In this document: positions 51,271 through 60,405 of the stretch, piece after piece
How the letters are laid out: every line of letters begins with the position of its first letter
Numbering within the stretch: position 1 is the stretch's first letter
Assembly (NCBI RefSeq): GCF_014904735.1
Contig: NZ_JACZCR010000033.1
Location: 1-64,000, forward strand
Direction of reading: 5' to 3'
Length of the DNA stretch: 64,000 nt
From: Microbulbifer hainanensis
GTDB taxonomy: Bacteria > Pseudomonadota > Gammaproteobacteria > Pseudomonadales > Cellvibrionaceae
Position numbers and translations under genes: made by a program
The notes under the pieces: generated by a model
Database searches by the model: none
What the model was told of the DNA's origin: nothing
What the model saw: the letters and a program-made list of their open reading frames with translations, nothing else

Positions 51271-51981
51271 ATGGATATAAAACCACTCAGCGATTATCCG
51301 CGCGAGGCCGTAGATCGCCTTCTGAATGTCATTCATTTATTTCGCGATATTCGTGCCAGCAGCGAATGGCAATACGATGTCCTGCTGAAGCGTTCACGAC
51401 TGGTCAGCCTGCAAGCGGGTGAACGTTTGTTGAACGCGGGTGATGTGGACCAGTGGGTGTATTTTCTACTGCGCGGTGAACTGCACGTACTGATGGACCC
51501 TTCGGCAGCGGACGATGCCGCTGTGGCTGACCGGCCGCTTGCCGTTATTCGCCCCGGTGAGGTGTTCGGCGATCTGTCGATGCTGTTGGCGGAGCCGCGT
51601 AGCGCGACTATCGCGGCCGCACCCGGCAGCCGTGATACCCAGGTGCTCGGGGTGGATTGCACCCTGTTCGGTGACCTGGATGATTTTTCCCTGCTGCATC
51701 TGCCCACCAAGCTGGTGTTCTACCGCAATATGGTGCACTCCCTGCGCTGGAAGCTGGAGGTTTATCGCTCCAAGTATCCGGGACACCAGTTGGCCGACAG
51801 TCACCGCAAGCTGAAACTCTATACCGGTCCGAAAAATTGTCGCGACGAGCTGGTGGCACTGGCAGACCAGGCCCGCGCCCTGGCGCGCATTCTCCTCGAC
51901 TGGAATGCTGAATTTGGCAGTGGTCAATTGATCGACGAGGAATCCGATATGTCCGATTTCCTCGAGTCCATGCTGTCCTGA
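51271..51981 (+). CDS. Cyclic-nucleotide-binding-domain protein
   Basis: 236 residues. A cNMP-binding beta-barrel at about 35-130 has LQAGERLLNAGDVDQWVYFL, LRGELHVLMD and the phosphate cassette region GEVFGDLSMLLAEPRSATI. The cassette has FGDLSMLL where a strict cAMP site has FGE.ALL. The C-terminal half is helical with no HTH motif, so it is not a CRP-type transcription factor. It may be a ligand-responsive adaptor. It begins after a 360-bp gap from the tonB-type gene and is read divergently from it. Confidence 0.82.
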   Translation: MDIKPLSDYPREAVDRLLNVIHLFRDIRASSEWQYDVLLKRSRLVSLQAGERLLNAGDVDQWVYFLLRGELHVLMDPSAADDAAVADRPLAVIRPGEVFGDLSMLLAEPRSATIAAAPGSRDTQVLGVDCTLFGDLDDFSLLHLPTKLVFYRNMVHSLRWKLEVYRSKYPGHQLADSHRKLKLYTGPKNCRDELVALADQARALARILLDWNAEFGSGQLIDEESDMSDFLESMLS

Positions 51982-52346
51982 CACTTCCCTCTCTCCGGGC
52001 GCCCCGCGCGGCGCTCGGGTAAGTGCGTATCCACTTCCCGCAATTGCAGCGCGCCAGCTTAAATGAGCGCTGCGAGACCACCTCGACTTCAGACCGCTAA
52101 AGCCCGACTCCCGGTGTGGCCCCTGGCATGATGTGTGCTTCCTTTCGGAGTAAGGCCCGCCTCGACCCAACCAGGTAAGCAGGGGTCTCCAGCAACTAGT
52201 CCTCACAATTGCATTCAGGCGTTCGAACCACTGGTCTTATCTGCTGACGCTCTCAGGCACTAGAGGTATGCTGTTTTTTGTAGGGGACTGTGGCGGCGCT
52301 TGGGGTCCGATGGATATTCGGACAATTTATCGGCGGAGGAACGGAT
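51982..52346. other. Intergenic region without recognisable gene
   Basis: About 365 bases between the cNMP-binding protein gene and the kinase gene. GC-rich inverted segments (GGGCGCCCCGCGCGGCGCTC near 51998) may contribute to termination. No reading frame has a family signature and no RNA gene was recognised. Confidence 0.4.
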
Positions 52347-53303
52347 TTGAACAGCGGACAAAGGATTGAGAGCAGGGCGGCTGTTTGGCCTGAGATAGTG
52401 GACCGTGATGTCGAGCTATTGCGCCCTCAGTTGCCGGAGATTATCGGGCAGTTCATTGAGGAGCGTCAGTTGCCTCAATCCTTTCATCGCGTGATCGACG
52501 CCTACTATTTGCCGCTGGCGGTATGGCTGGCGCAGCAGCGACACGTGGATCAGACGCTGGTCGTAGGGATTTGCGGCGGACAGGGCTCGGGAAAGTCAAC
52601 ACTCACAGAGTTCTTACAGGTAGTGTGGGCTGAGATGGGACTGCGCGCTACCGGCTTCTCACTGGACGATATTTACCTTACCCGCGCAGAGCGCCAGGAG
52701 CTGGCCGAACGCGTGCATCCGCTGCTGGCCACCCGCGGCGTGCCAGGAACCCACGATGTCTCCCTGGGGCTCAAGACCATCGGGGCGCTATGCGCGGGGA
52801 GGGCGGGCAGCGATATACCGATTCCCCGTTTTGATAAATCTCTCGATGACCGCGCGCCGCGCTCCGCGTGGCCCCACTGGCACGGCGAGACGGATATCCT
52901 GCTGTTTGAAGGATGGTGTGTCGGCGCTGAACCCTGGGAAGATGCCGCGGCGCCGATCAACGCGCTGGAAAGCGAAGAAGATAAAGAGGGGATATGGCGC
53001 GATTACGTGAACGTCCAGTTGAAGGGGCCCTATCGGCAGCTGTTCGCGCAGCTGGACGTGTTGTTGATGCTGAAAGTCCCCGATATGGACTGTGTGCTGG
53101 AATGGCGTCGCCTGCAGGAGCATAAACTGCGTTTACGCAGTGGCGGGGGTATGACGGATCAGGAGGTTGAGCGTTTCGTGCAGCACTACGAGCGGATCAC
53201 CCGCAATCTGCTGCGGGAAATGCCCGGCCGCGCCGATTGTGTCCTTGAGCTTGGGCGGGATCACGGCATCAAAGAGCTGCGTTTCAATCGTGGGGATGTG
53301 TGA
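52347..53303 (+). CDS. P-loop kinase, D-glycerate 3-kinase-like
   Basis: 318 residues if the TTG at 52347 is the start; GGAGGA ends six bases before it, a better site than any for the GTG at 52290. The Walker A motif is VVGICGGQGSGKST. It is followed by GFSLDDIYLTRAERQELA, RGVPGTHDVSLGLKTI, PRFDKSLDDRAP and ILLFEGWCVG, the pattern of the plant/fungal glycerate kinase (GLYK) and uridine-kinase-like family. It probably makes 3-phosphoglycerate from D-glycerate, but the substrate is inferred from family. Confidence 0.85.
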   Translation: MNSGQRIESRAAVWPEIVDRDVELLRPQLPEIIGQFIEERQLPQSFHRVIDAYYLPLAVWLAQQRHVDQTLVVGICGGQGSGKSTLTEFLQVVWAEMGLRATGFSLDDIYLTRAERQELAERVHPLLATRGVPGTHDVSLGLKTIGALCAGRAGSDIPIPRFDKSLDDRAPRSAWPHWHGETDILLFEGWCVGAEPWEDAAAPINALESEEDKEGIWRDYVNVQLKGPYRQLFAQLDVLLMLKVPDMDCVLEWRRLQEHKLRLRSGGGMTDQEVERFVQHYERITRNLLREMPGRADCVLELGRDHGIKELRFNRGDV

Positions 53304-53311
53304 CGGAAAAA

Positions 53312-53339
53312 ACAAACCCCGGCGATTGCCGGGGTTTGT
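53312..53339. terminator. Bidirectional terminator
   Basis: The perfect 12-bp arms ACAAACCCCGGC/GCCGGGGTTTGT with a GATT loop are shared by the convergent kinase and AlgP-like genes. Confidence 0.85.
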
Positions 53340-53374
53340 CTGGGGCGAAATTCGCCTTTGTCGTTCGCTGAGCC

Positions 53375-54202
53375 TTACTTGGCCTTTGGCGGACGGCCGC
53401 GACGGCCAGTAGTCTTCTTGGCGGCAGCCTTTTTCGGGCGACCGGCAGACTTCTTGGCGGTAGCGGTAGCGGCTTTCTTCGGGCGGCCCGGAGATTTCTT
53501 GGCCGCAGACTTCTTAGCTGCAGTCTTCTTGGCAGGAGCCTTTTTGGTTGCTGCTTTCTTCGGGCGACCCGGCTTTTTCTTTGCAGCAGCTTTGGCTTTG
53601 GCGGTAGCCTTCTTGGCCTTGGCAGCGGCTTTCTTCTTGGCAGCAGCAGCTTTTTTCTTATCTGCGGCGGCTTTCTTCTTGGCGGCGGCGGCAGCCTTCT
53701 TCTTGTCAGCAGCGGCTTTCTTCTTCGCCGCCGCGGCAGCTTTCTTGGCTTCTACAGCCGCTTGTTTCTTGGCTTCTGCTGCCAGCTTCTTGGCGATTGC
53801 AGCCTCTTCCTTGGCTACGGCCTTGGCGACGGTGGAGGCGAGCTTGTTTTCAGCCTTGATGGCTGCGAGCTGATTTTTGGCATCTTTGGCAGCTGCTTTG
53901 GCGCTGGCAGCGGCAGTTTTCGCGGTTTTGGCCGCAGCCTGGGCCGCTTTCAGCTGCTTCTGCTGAGCAGCGGTTTTCTTCTTGGCGCGGATGGTTTTGA
54001 CCTTGGCGGCAGCAGATTTGGCTTTGCTGTCGGCTTTGGTCGCGTCCTTGGCGAGCTTGTCAGCGGTCTTGCCCGCGTCTTTTTCCTGGTTGGCGCGTGC
54101 TGTCTCCAACTTGGATTTCAGTGCATTCAGCTCTGCTTGCAGCTTGGCTACGGGGCTGAGTGCCACCGCTTTCGCTTTCGCTTTCTTTTTACGTGCAGCC
54201 AT
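53375..54202 (-). CDS. AlgP/histone-H1-like Lys/Ala-rich protein with AT-hook motifs
   Basis: 275 residues from ATG 54202, after a good minus-strand site. The first 120 residues are a predicted helical/coiled-coil region (LQAELNALKSKLETARANQE). The rest is built from KKAAA repeats. Four AT-hook-like cores close the C-terminus: PGRPKKA twice, AGRPKKA once and a final RGRPPKA. It resembles AlgP (AlgR3) of Pseudomonas, a histone H1-like activator of alginate genes. A nucleoid-associated, AT-minor-groove-binding role is inferred. Repeat number is likely to vary between strains. Confidence 0.85.
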   Translation of the reverse strand: MAARKKKAKAKAVALSPVAKLQAELNALKSKLETARANQEKDAGKTADKLAKDATKADSKAKSAAAKVKTIRAKKKTAAQQKQLKAAQAAAKTAKTAAASAKAAAKDAKNQLAAIKAENKLASTVAKAVAKEEAAIAKKLAAEAKKQAAVEAKKAAAAAKKKAAADKKKAAAAAKKKAAADKKKAAAAKKKAAAKAKKATAKAKAAAKKKPGRPKKAATKKAPAKKTAAKKSAAKKSPGRPKKAATATAKKSAGRPKKAAAKKTTGRRGRPPKAK

Positions 54203-54478
54203 AAAATATCCCTGTCTTTCAGTATTGTTGTAGATGGAGCGAGGCACCTCTATCAATGGCTTTGTTGTCGCAAGTCACGCCGGTGTCGATATTCAGGTTA
54301 TTCAGGTTCTTAACTGCAATAGTTGCCGTTTAGGGCAATTTTTCAGAGAAACGGGAATAACAATCAGCCGGAAAATGCGGGTCAAAACAATTGATAGAGA
54401 TGCCCCAAAAATCATCGCGCTAATTGCAGCTTATTTATATACTTGAATGCAAGTGTTTTAGGGCATTTTTACCCTGTA

Positions 54479-55336
54479 ATGAATAAATTTAAGTGCTTTT
54501 TTACCTTTGCCGCATTTTTTTGGCTGTGGGGATGCGGTTTCCTGGCGATTCAACGTTGGTTTTTTACCGGCGATGCCACCTGGTGCGGATTGCTGATAAA
54601 TGCCTGGGCGCTGCCGATATGGATGTTGCTGAGATATTTATGGCCGGGGAAGTTTTCGGGAGATTTGCGTGAGACACCGGCATTTACGACCGTACTGATT
54701 GGCCTCGCCATTGTCCTGTTAACAGATACCGATCGCGGCGCGGCCATATATCTGGCGATTTACAATCTTTTTGTTCTGCTGGTGTATCTGTTCCACCTGA
54801 GCTCGATTGCGCATCCGAAGCTACCGGATACCGACAATACTTTTCCCCAATTGAAGGTTCGCAGTGGGGACGTGTGGTCGGCCGGCAATACAGCTGAGGG
54901 TGGCAAAGCTGCGCGCGCGGGGTCGCTATTGATATTCCTGCGCGGCCGCCACTGCGCCGACAGCCGCCATCTGTTGGTGGAACTGTCTGGACTCGTCAGA
55001 GAACTCGATCGCCGGTCAGTGCAATTGGTATTGATTGATGCGGATGAGAGGACGGGTTGGCAGCGGCAGTGGATCAGTGACGTGGATGCACAGCAGTTGA
55101 CACTGGATCCCAGGGCCAACAGCAACCGTCCTTTTGTGGCTGCGGCCGGAGCGCCGCTATGGGAGATTCTCCTGGGCGGCAAGGCGGCGGCCTGCCGTCC
55201 GAGTGCCTGGCTGCTCGATCGAGAAGGATATGTTGTGTGGCGGCATCTGCCGGGCAATTACCGGGTGCCGGGCGGCGCGGAGCTGTTGCGCGGCCAGTTG
55301 TTCCGACTGGACGATGAAGAGCTCCCCGAAAACTGA
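54479..55336 (+). CDS. Membrane protein with C-terminal thioredoxin-like domain, no CxxC
   Basis: 285 residues from ATG 54479 (ATG/GTG at 54443 is in frame but farther from coding-like sequence). Four hydrophobic segments occupy about the first 110 residues. From about 140 on the sequence LLIFLRGRHCADSRHLLVEL, followed by VQLVLIDADE and SAWLLDREGYVVWRHLPGNYR, resembles an AhpC/thioredoxin fold with only a single Cys (HC). Peroxidase or redox signalling is possible. No family assigned. Confidence 0.65.
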   Translation: MNKFKCFFTFAAFFWLWGCGFLAIQRWFFTGDATWCGLLINAWALPIWMLLRYLWPGKFSGDLRETPAFTTVLIGLAIVLLTDTDRGAAIYLAIYNLFVLLVYLFHLSSIAHPKLPDTDNTFPQLKVRSGDVWSAGNTAEGGKAARAGSLLIFLRGRHCADSRHLLVELSGLVRELDRRSVQLVLIDADERTGWQRQWISDVDAQQLTLDPRANSNRPFVAAAGAPLWEILLGGKAAACRPSAWLLDREGYVVWRHLPGNYRVPGGAELLRGQLFRLDDEELPEN

Positions 55337-55389
55337 TCGAGGAGCGGGGGAGGTTATAAAGGGCTAAAAAACGCTGCGTGCGGAGATGA

Positions 55390-55794
55390 TTAAAGAGGGC
55401 CGTAGGGCAGGTAGCGGTTATCGGAGTGCTCTCTAATCCACAGTAGTTGATCGCGGTTGAGTGGCGCCTGTCGCCGGCGCAGGGCTTTTGCCAGTGGAAT
55501 AACCGCGGACTCGGCGCCCGCATCCCAGCCGGGCAGTTGCTGCTCCGCGAGGGTAAAAAAGCGGATCAGGTCCCATAGCTGCGCGTCGTCCCACTGTGCG
55601 CTTTCTTCGAGCCAGCGCTGCGCCGGCAGGCGGATCAGGTGAGAGGCTTCCAGGTCCCCTGACTCGAGGCGTTCACTCAGGGGAGTATCGGATTGCACCG
55701 CTTCAATATAGCGCTTAAGCAAATCGCGACTGATCTCGGCGGGGGCGGTGTCTGCGTTGGCCGCTGCTTTGGGTTCCCAGGCTCCGACACTCAT
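55390..55794 (-). CDS. Hypothetical protein, small helical
   Basis: 134 residues from ATG 55794 (AAGGAA upstream). Helical and acidic, with WDDAQLWDLIRFFTLAEQQL and a C-terminal LLWIREHSDNRYLPYGPL that looks conserved. No signal or membrane segment. It is convergent with the preceding gene. I do not know its family; the ending on YLPYGPL is typical of a group of gammaproteobacterial hypothetical proteins. Confidence 0.65.
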   Translation of the reverse strand: MSVGAWEPKAAANADTAPAEISRDLLKRYIEAVQSDTPLSERLESGDLEASHLIRLPAQRWLEESAQWDDAQLWDLIRFFTLAEQQLPGWDAGAESAVIPLAKALRRRQAPLNRDQLLWIREHSDNRYLPYGPL

Positions 55795-55975
55795 TGTGTT
55801 AATTCCTTGCAGGTAAACTTCGCCGGGCATTATAGCGGTCGAGCCACGGCCCTGCCGAGCCCTCTGGAATTTCCCCCGGGCGGGAGGGGCAATGATTTAT
55901 CGGGATAAGTGGTTAGAATGACGCAGGCGCGCGGAGCCGCGGGCAATCGCTAAAAGACAGAAAGCTGAGGACCGG

Positions 55976-56428
55976 ATGGAATTTATCGTACAACCCCTGC
56001 CCGCCACCAAGCGAGTGGCCCTGGTAGCACACGACAACCGCAAGGCGGCGCTGATTGAGTGGTGCGGTCGCCACCGGGAATTGTTACAGCGGCATCAGTT
56101 GCTCGGTACTGGCACGACTGGCACCCGTATCGAGGAGGCCACCGGCCTGGAAATCGAAAAGCTCTTCAGTGGCCCCATGGGAGGGGATCAGCAGCTGGGG
56201 GCAAAAATCTGCCAGGGGGAGATTGATCTGTTGATTTTCTTCTGGGATCCGTTTGAACCCATGCCCCATGACCCAGACGTCAAGGCGCTACTGCGGATTG
56301 CCGCGGTCTGGAATATCCCGGTAGCCTGTAACGGCAGCAGCGCGGATATGATGGTGCAGTCGGCGCTGATGGATGCGAGTTTCGACCGCGAGGTACCAGA
56401 CTATCAAGGATATCTGTCCGCCAGGTAG
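55976..56428 (+). CDS. mgsA: Methylglyoxal synthase
   Basis: 150 residues, the family length. It has LVAHDNRKAALIEW, LLGTGTTGTRIEEATG (phosphate site), FSGPMGGDQQLGAKI with the catalytic Asp, FFWDPFEPMPHDPDVKALL and PVACNGSSADMM. It converts dihydroxyacetone phosphate to methylglyoxal and phosphate, a bypass when sugar phosphates accumulate. GCTGAGGACC precedes the ATG. Confidence 0.96.
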   Translation: MEFIVQPLPATKRVALVAHDNRKAALIEWCGRHRELLQRHQLLGTGTTGTRIEEATGLEIEKLFSGPMGGDQQLGAKICQGEIDLLIFFWDPFEPMPHDPDVKALLRIAAVWNIPVACNGSSADMMVQSALMDASFDREVPDYQGYLSAR

Positions 56429-56612
56429 GTTAAAATTCGCGCAATTTCGATTCTTTCCGGTTGGGCGATACTTGTAACTTGTTGATTTTAAAGTGTATTT
56501 TTTTGGGTGTGCAGGTTCCACTTGCAAACCTGACAATTTCGCGGCAATCTTGCCCACCTGATTAGACCGGTCAATCCGGCGCCATTCGCATTAGCTAACT
56601 GTACGGTGTTTT

Positions 56613-57038
56613 ATGAGTAGACGACGCGGTAAGGCCGTAGAAGAGGAAAAAGCCGATATTGACCTGACGCCCATGCTGGACGTTGTGTTCATTATGCTCA
56701 TCTTCTTCATTGTGACGGCGTCCTTTGTTAAAGAGAAGGCGCTGGACGTCAATGTGCCTGATCCGAATGAGACCCAGACTAATCCGCCCCCGCAGGACAA
56801 GCAGAACATTCTGCTGACCGTCACTGCCAGTGACGAGATCTACATGGGTCCCAGCCGTATCGACACCCGCGCAGTGCGCGCGCGTATCGCGCAGCTGTAT
56901 GCGGAGAACCCTCAGGCGATCGTGATAGTGCGGGCGGACAATAAGTCCAGTGCCGACACCTACGTTCAGATCGCCGACGCGGCGAAGGAAGTGAGCCCGA
57001 ACATCCAGGTCTCCCTGGTGCCCTTCGAAGGCAAGTAA
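56613..57038 (+). CDS. ExbD/TolR family biopolymer transport protein
   Basis: 141 residues. After a basic N-terminus the single membrane helix starts at IDLTPMLDVVFIMLIFF, with the proton-relaying Asp in PMLDVVF. The periplasmic domain follows (VIVRADNKSSADTYVQIAD). ExbD acts with ExbB and TonB to energise outer-membrane receptors. Here it stands alone, without exbB or tonB beside it, and is followed by a terminator. It may partner with ExbB genes elsewhere. Confidence 0.92.
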   Translation: MSRRRGKAVEEEKADIDLTPMLDVVFIMLIFFIVTASFVKEKALDVNVPDPNETQTNPPPQDKQNILLTVTASDEIYMGPSRIDTRAVRARIAQLYAENPQAIVIVRADNKSSADTYVQIADAAKEVSPNIQVSLVPFEGK

Positions 57039-57057
57039 CTGTTCCGGGTTTACCCAC

Positions 57058-57087
57058 AAAAAAGCCAGCTTCGCGCTGGCTTTTTTT
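57058..57087. terminator. Bidirectional terminator
   Basis: AAAAAAGCCAGC and GCTGGCTTTTTTT form a stem with a TTCGC loop, between exbD-like and convergent kynA. Confidence 0.92.
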
Positions 57088-57160
57088 ATGCCTGTAAATC
57101 GGTGGGTTCCTCTTGATAGGGGGCGGCCAGTGCAAGCCGCGCCCCTCTCGAACGCTCGTA

Positions 57161-57943
57161 TCAGAACTCCGAGCGAATCGCCCAAAGATCCGGGAAGACC
57201 GGGCGGAACAGGGTGTTTTGCAGATAACCCACACCGCTCGAGCCACCGGTACCCATTTTGCTGCCAATGGTTCTCTCCACCATTTTCACGTGGCGATAGC
57301 GCCACTGCTGCAGTGAAGTATCGATATCCACCAGCGCCTCGCAGATTTCGCTTACCAGTGGGTCGTTGCGGTAAACGTCGATCAGTACTTTCTGGACGGC
57401 GGTGGAGGGTTCGGCCACCTGACTGAAATCTCTATTCAATTCACTTTCCGGAATCTGGTGTCCCTCCTTGGCGAGGAACTGCAGGAAGGCATCCCACAGC
57501 GTCGGCGCCTGCAGGCGCTTCATCAGGCGCTGGTAGTGATCTGAGCCGGGCGCGTAGTTCTCCAGTTTCTTCGGATCCTTGGCGCCGTACAGAAATTCCA
57601 GCTCGCGGAACTGGAATGACTGGAAACCGCTGGCAGTGGACAGGCGATCGCGGAAGGACATGAATTCCAGCGGCGTCAGGGTTTCGAGAATGTCCACCTG
57701 CTGGATCAGCGTGCGGTAAATCGCATCGACGCGCTTCAGGGTGTGCTGGGCGCGATTGCGCTCGCCCCCGTTGAATAGGCGCACGAGAAAGTCCAATTCG
57801 TGCAGCAGCTGTTTGAACCACAGCTCGTAACTCTGGTGAATGACAATAAATAGCAATTCATCGTGCTCGGGGCCGTCGGATAGGGGCTGCTGGCACTTCA
57901 GGAGGTCGTCTACTTTCAGATAGGAACTGTAGGTAACGGTCAT
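57161..57943 (-). CDS. kynA: Tryptophan 2,3-dioxygenase
   Basis: 260 residues from ATG 57943; the longer frame to 58090 overlaps the divergent gene and lacks similarity. Typical blocks are YSSYLKVDDLLKCQQPLSDG, FIVIHQSYELWFKQLLHEL with a substrate-binding His, and SGFQSFQFRELEFLYGAK. It cleaves the indole ring of tryptophan to N-formylkynurenine using haem. Other kynurenine genes are not in the window. Confidence 0.95.
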   Translation of the reverse strand: MTVTYSSYLKVDDLLKCQQPLSDGPEHDELLFIVIHQSYELWFKQLLHELDFLVRLFNGGERNRAQHTLKRVDAIYRTLIQQVDILETLTPLEFMSFRDRLSTASGFQSFQFRELEFLYGAKDPKKLENYAPGSDHYQRLMKRLQAPTLWDAFLQFLAKEGHQIPESELNRDFSQVAEPSTAVQKVLIDVYRNDPLVSEICEALVDIDTSLQQWRYRHVKMVERTIGSKMGTGGSSGVGYLQNTLFRPVFPDLWAIRSEF

Positions 57944-58072
57944 GGGAAGATAATACCTGGTTGTATTTTGAGCAGCGGCGAAATAAAACTCTCTTTGAGC
58001 GGCGCTGATCAAAACTAAAATTGCGGATAAATCAGTAATATTGGGGCCATTATAAGGTCTGGAGCTCTCCGA

Positions 58073-59320
58073 ATGGAAAACACCGCCCAAACACTGCGAA
58101 TCAACGGTCGCCGCCTCTGGGACAGCCTGATGGAAATGGCTCGCATCGGCGCCACCCCCGCCGGTGGCTGCAACCGTCAGGCACTGACCGATGACGATAA
58201 GCGCGGACGCGACTTGTTCGTCGGCTGGTGCCAGGAGATCGGCTGTGAGATTCGTGTCGACCAGATGGGCAATATCTTCGCCCGTCGCGCCGGCAGCGAT
58301 GATTCCCTGGCGCCGGTCATTACCGGTTCACATCTGGACACCCAGCCCACCGGCGGCAAGTTTGACGGTGTTTATGGCGTGCTGGCCGGCCTCGAGGTCC
58401 TGCGTACCCTGGCGGAGCAGGGGGTTCAGACCCGGGCTCCGCTGGAGGTCGTGGTCTGGACCAATGAAGAGGGCGCGCGCTTCTCCCCGGCGATGATTGG
58501 CTCGGGGGTCTGGGCGGGTGAATTCAGCCTCGAATACGGTCACGGGCGGGCGGACAAGGCCGGTAAAACCATCGGCGAAGAACTCGAACGTATCGGCTAC
58601 CTGGGCGAGGAGCCGGCGCGGCCGAAACCCATTGCTGCGGCCTTTGAGGCACATATCGAACAGGGACCGATCCTGGAAAAGCAGGATCAGGTCATCGGTG
58701 TCGTCACCGGTGTGCAGGGGATTCGCTGGTACGACGTGACATTCCACGGCACGCCGTGCCATGCCGGCCCTACACCGATGGCGGATCGCCGCGATCCGGT
58801 ACAGGCTCTGTCGCTTCTGTGCGAGCGCCTGTACGGCGAAGTGAAGGCTTACTCCGACGATGCCCGTATGACCTGTGGCGATCTGCGCGCCGAGCCCGGC
58901 AGTCGCAATACGGTGCCGGAGAAGGTCGTGCTGGCACTCGACCTGCGCCACCCGCAACCAGAGGGGCTAGAGCACCTGCACCGCACCCTCTACCGGCTCG
59001 CCGAGCAGGTGGAAGAGGCCACCGGTGTGACCATTGATGTACGCGAAGAATGGCATTCGCCGCCGGTGGCGTTCGATGAAGACTGCATAGATGCGGTTGA
59101 CCGCGCTGTGCAATCCCTCGGTTACAGCCACCGCAAAATGGTTTCTGGAGCTGGCCACGACTCAGTGTACGTGTCCCGCGTGGCGCCGGTATCGATGATC
59201 TTTGTGCCCTGTGCCGGTGGCCTGTCGCACAACGAAGCCGAGTCCGCGGAGGCGGAGCACCTGGAAGCCGGCGCCAACGTGCTGCTGCAGGCGATGCTCG
59301 ACCGGGCCGGTATTGCCTGA
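58073..59320 (+). CDS. M20-family zinc hydrolase for N-carbamoyl amino acids (ureidopropionase/allantoate type)
   Basis: 415 residues. The AllC/HyuC group features are present: TGSHLDTQPTGGKFDGVYG (metal His and Asp), WTNEEGARFSP (Glu), FEAHIEQGPILE (His), SGAGHDSVYVSRVAP and GLSHNEAE (His). A dimerisation insert is in the middle. Enzymes of this group cut ureido groups from N-carbamoyl amino acids, releasing CO2 and ammonia. The next gene encodes an amidinotransferase-fold enzyme that could supply such a ureido compound, suggesting a two-step route. Read divergently from kynA with about 130 bp between the starts. Confidence 0.88.
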   Translation: MENTAQTLRINGRRLWDSLMEMARIGATPAGGCNRQALTDDDKRGRDLFVGWCQEIGCEIRVDQMGNIFARRAGSDDSLAPVITGSHLDTQPTGGKFDGVYGVLAGLEVLRTLAEQGVQTRAPLEVVVWTNEEGARFSPAMIGSGVWAGEFSLEYGHGRADKAGKTIGEELERIGYLGEEPARPKPIAAAFEAHIEQGPILEKQDQVIGVVTGVQGIRWYDVTFHGTPCHAGPTPMADRRDPVQALSLLCERLYGEVKAYSDDARMTCGDLRAEPGSRNTVPEKVVLALDLRHPQPEGLEHLHRTLYRLAEQVEEATGVTIDVREEWHSPPVAFDEDCIDAVDRAVQSLGYSHRKMVSGAGHDSVYVSRVAPVSMIFVPCAGGLSHNEAESAEAEHLEAGANVLLQAMLDRAGIA

Positions 59321-59427
59321 TCCGCTTTACAGCGGGAGGACAAAAAGCGACGCCCTAAATAAGAGTCGTAAGCGAGCGCTTACCTTTCTGGCGTCGCACT
59401 TCAAACGACAACCTGGAATGAAGACCG

Positions 59428-60351
59428 ATGACTGAATTTACCCTGCGCCGCCGCGAAGAAAACGGCGGCACTAAGCCACTGGAAAAGTGGGGCATGGATT
59501 CCGAGTACGGCCCGCTGCGCGATGTGCTGATCGGCCCTGTGGACAATTTCAGCTGGCGCACCGGTAACGCCAGTGCCCGCCGCGCCGAGCGCCTGGGCAT
59601 GACATTCGATCACCAGGTGGCCGTGGCCCAGCACGCGGAAATGCTCGATGCCTACCGCCACGCGGGCGTGAATACACACCTGATCCCGGCGGACAGCAGC
59701 CTGCCGTACCAGATCTACGGCCGCGACTCCTCGGTTATGACGCCCTGGGGGCCGATCGTGACCCAGATGTACAGCCCCTGGCGCCGCGGTGAATGGGCGC
59801 CGATCGTCAAGAAATACGCCGAGCTGGATATTCCGATATACGACGTGATCACGGCGGGCTCCCTCGAGGGCGGTGATTTTATGGTGCTGGAACCGGGCGT
59901 GATCCTGTGCGGCTACTCCGGAGAGCGCACCAGTCCGCAGGGCTTTGAGCAAATGAAGCGCTGGGTGGAAAAAGAGGGCTGGGAGGTTAAGGGCTATCCC
60001 TTCGATCCGTTCTTCCTGCATATCGACGTCATGGTGGCGATGCTGGCGGAAAAGCTCGCGGCCATTTGTATCGATGCTGTGGAACCGGAATTGGTGCAGT
60101 GGTTCCGGAATCGCAACATCGAGATCATCGATATTCCCTTCCCGCAGGTGCTGGAGTTGGGCGTCAACGTGGTTGCCCTGGGCAACGACCGGGTCATGTT
60201 GCCGAAAGCCAACAAGGGGCTGGCGGAAAAATGTCGTGCCCACGGCCTCGAGGTAATCGACCCCGATATCTCCATGATTACTCCCGGAGGCGGCGGTGTG
60301 CACTGTATGTGCCAGCCACTGCGTAGAGATTCGGTTAGCAAGGTTGGTTGA
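59428..60351 (+). CDS. Amidinotransferase/arginine-deiminase superfamily hydrolase
   Basis: 307 residues. The guanidine-modifying fold has the N-terminal EYGPLRDVLIGP, the PYQIYGRDSSVMTPWG acidic motif, AGSLEGGDFMVLEPG, FFLHIDVMVAM with the catalytic His near 195, and the C-terminal GGGGVHCMCQPL with the catalytic Cys near 292. It could hydrolyse a guanidino compound to a ureido compound, or transfer an amidino group. It is 107 bp after the ureido-hydrolase gene. Substrate unknown. Confidence 0.85.
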   Translation: MTEFTLRRREENGGTKPLEKWGMDSEYGPLRDVLIGPVDNFSWRTGNASARRAERLGMTFDHQVAVAQHAEMLDAYRHAGVNTHLIPADSSLPYQIYGRDSSVMTPWGPIVTQMYSPWRRGEWAPIVKKYAELDIPIYDVITAGSLEGGDFMVLEPGVILCGYSGERTSPQGFEQMKRWVEKEGWEVKGYPFDPFFLHIDVMVAMLAEKLAAICIDAVEPELVQWFRNRNIEIIDIPFPQVLELGVNVVALGNDRVMLPKANKGLAEKCRAHGLEVIDPDISMITPGGGGVHCMCQPLRRDSVSKVG

Positions 60352-60405
60352 ATCGGACCTCGCGTGGCGCGCTGCAGCGGCTAACATAGGTGTCCATCAG
60401 AATCG

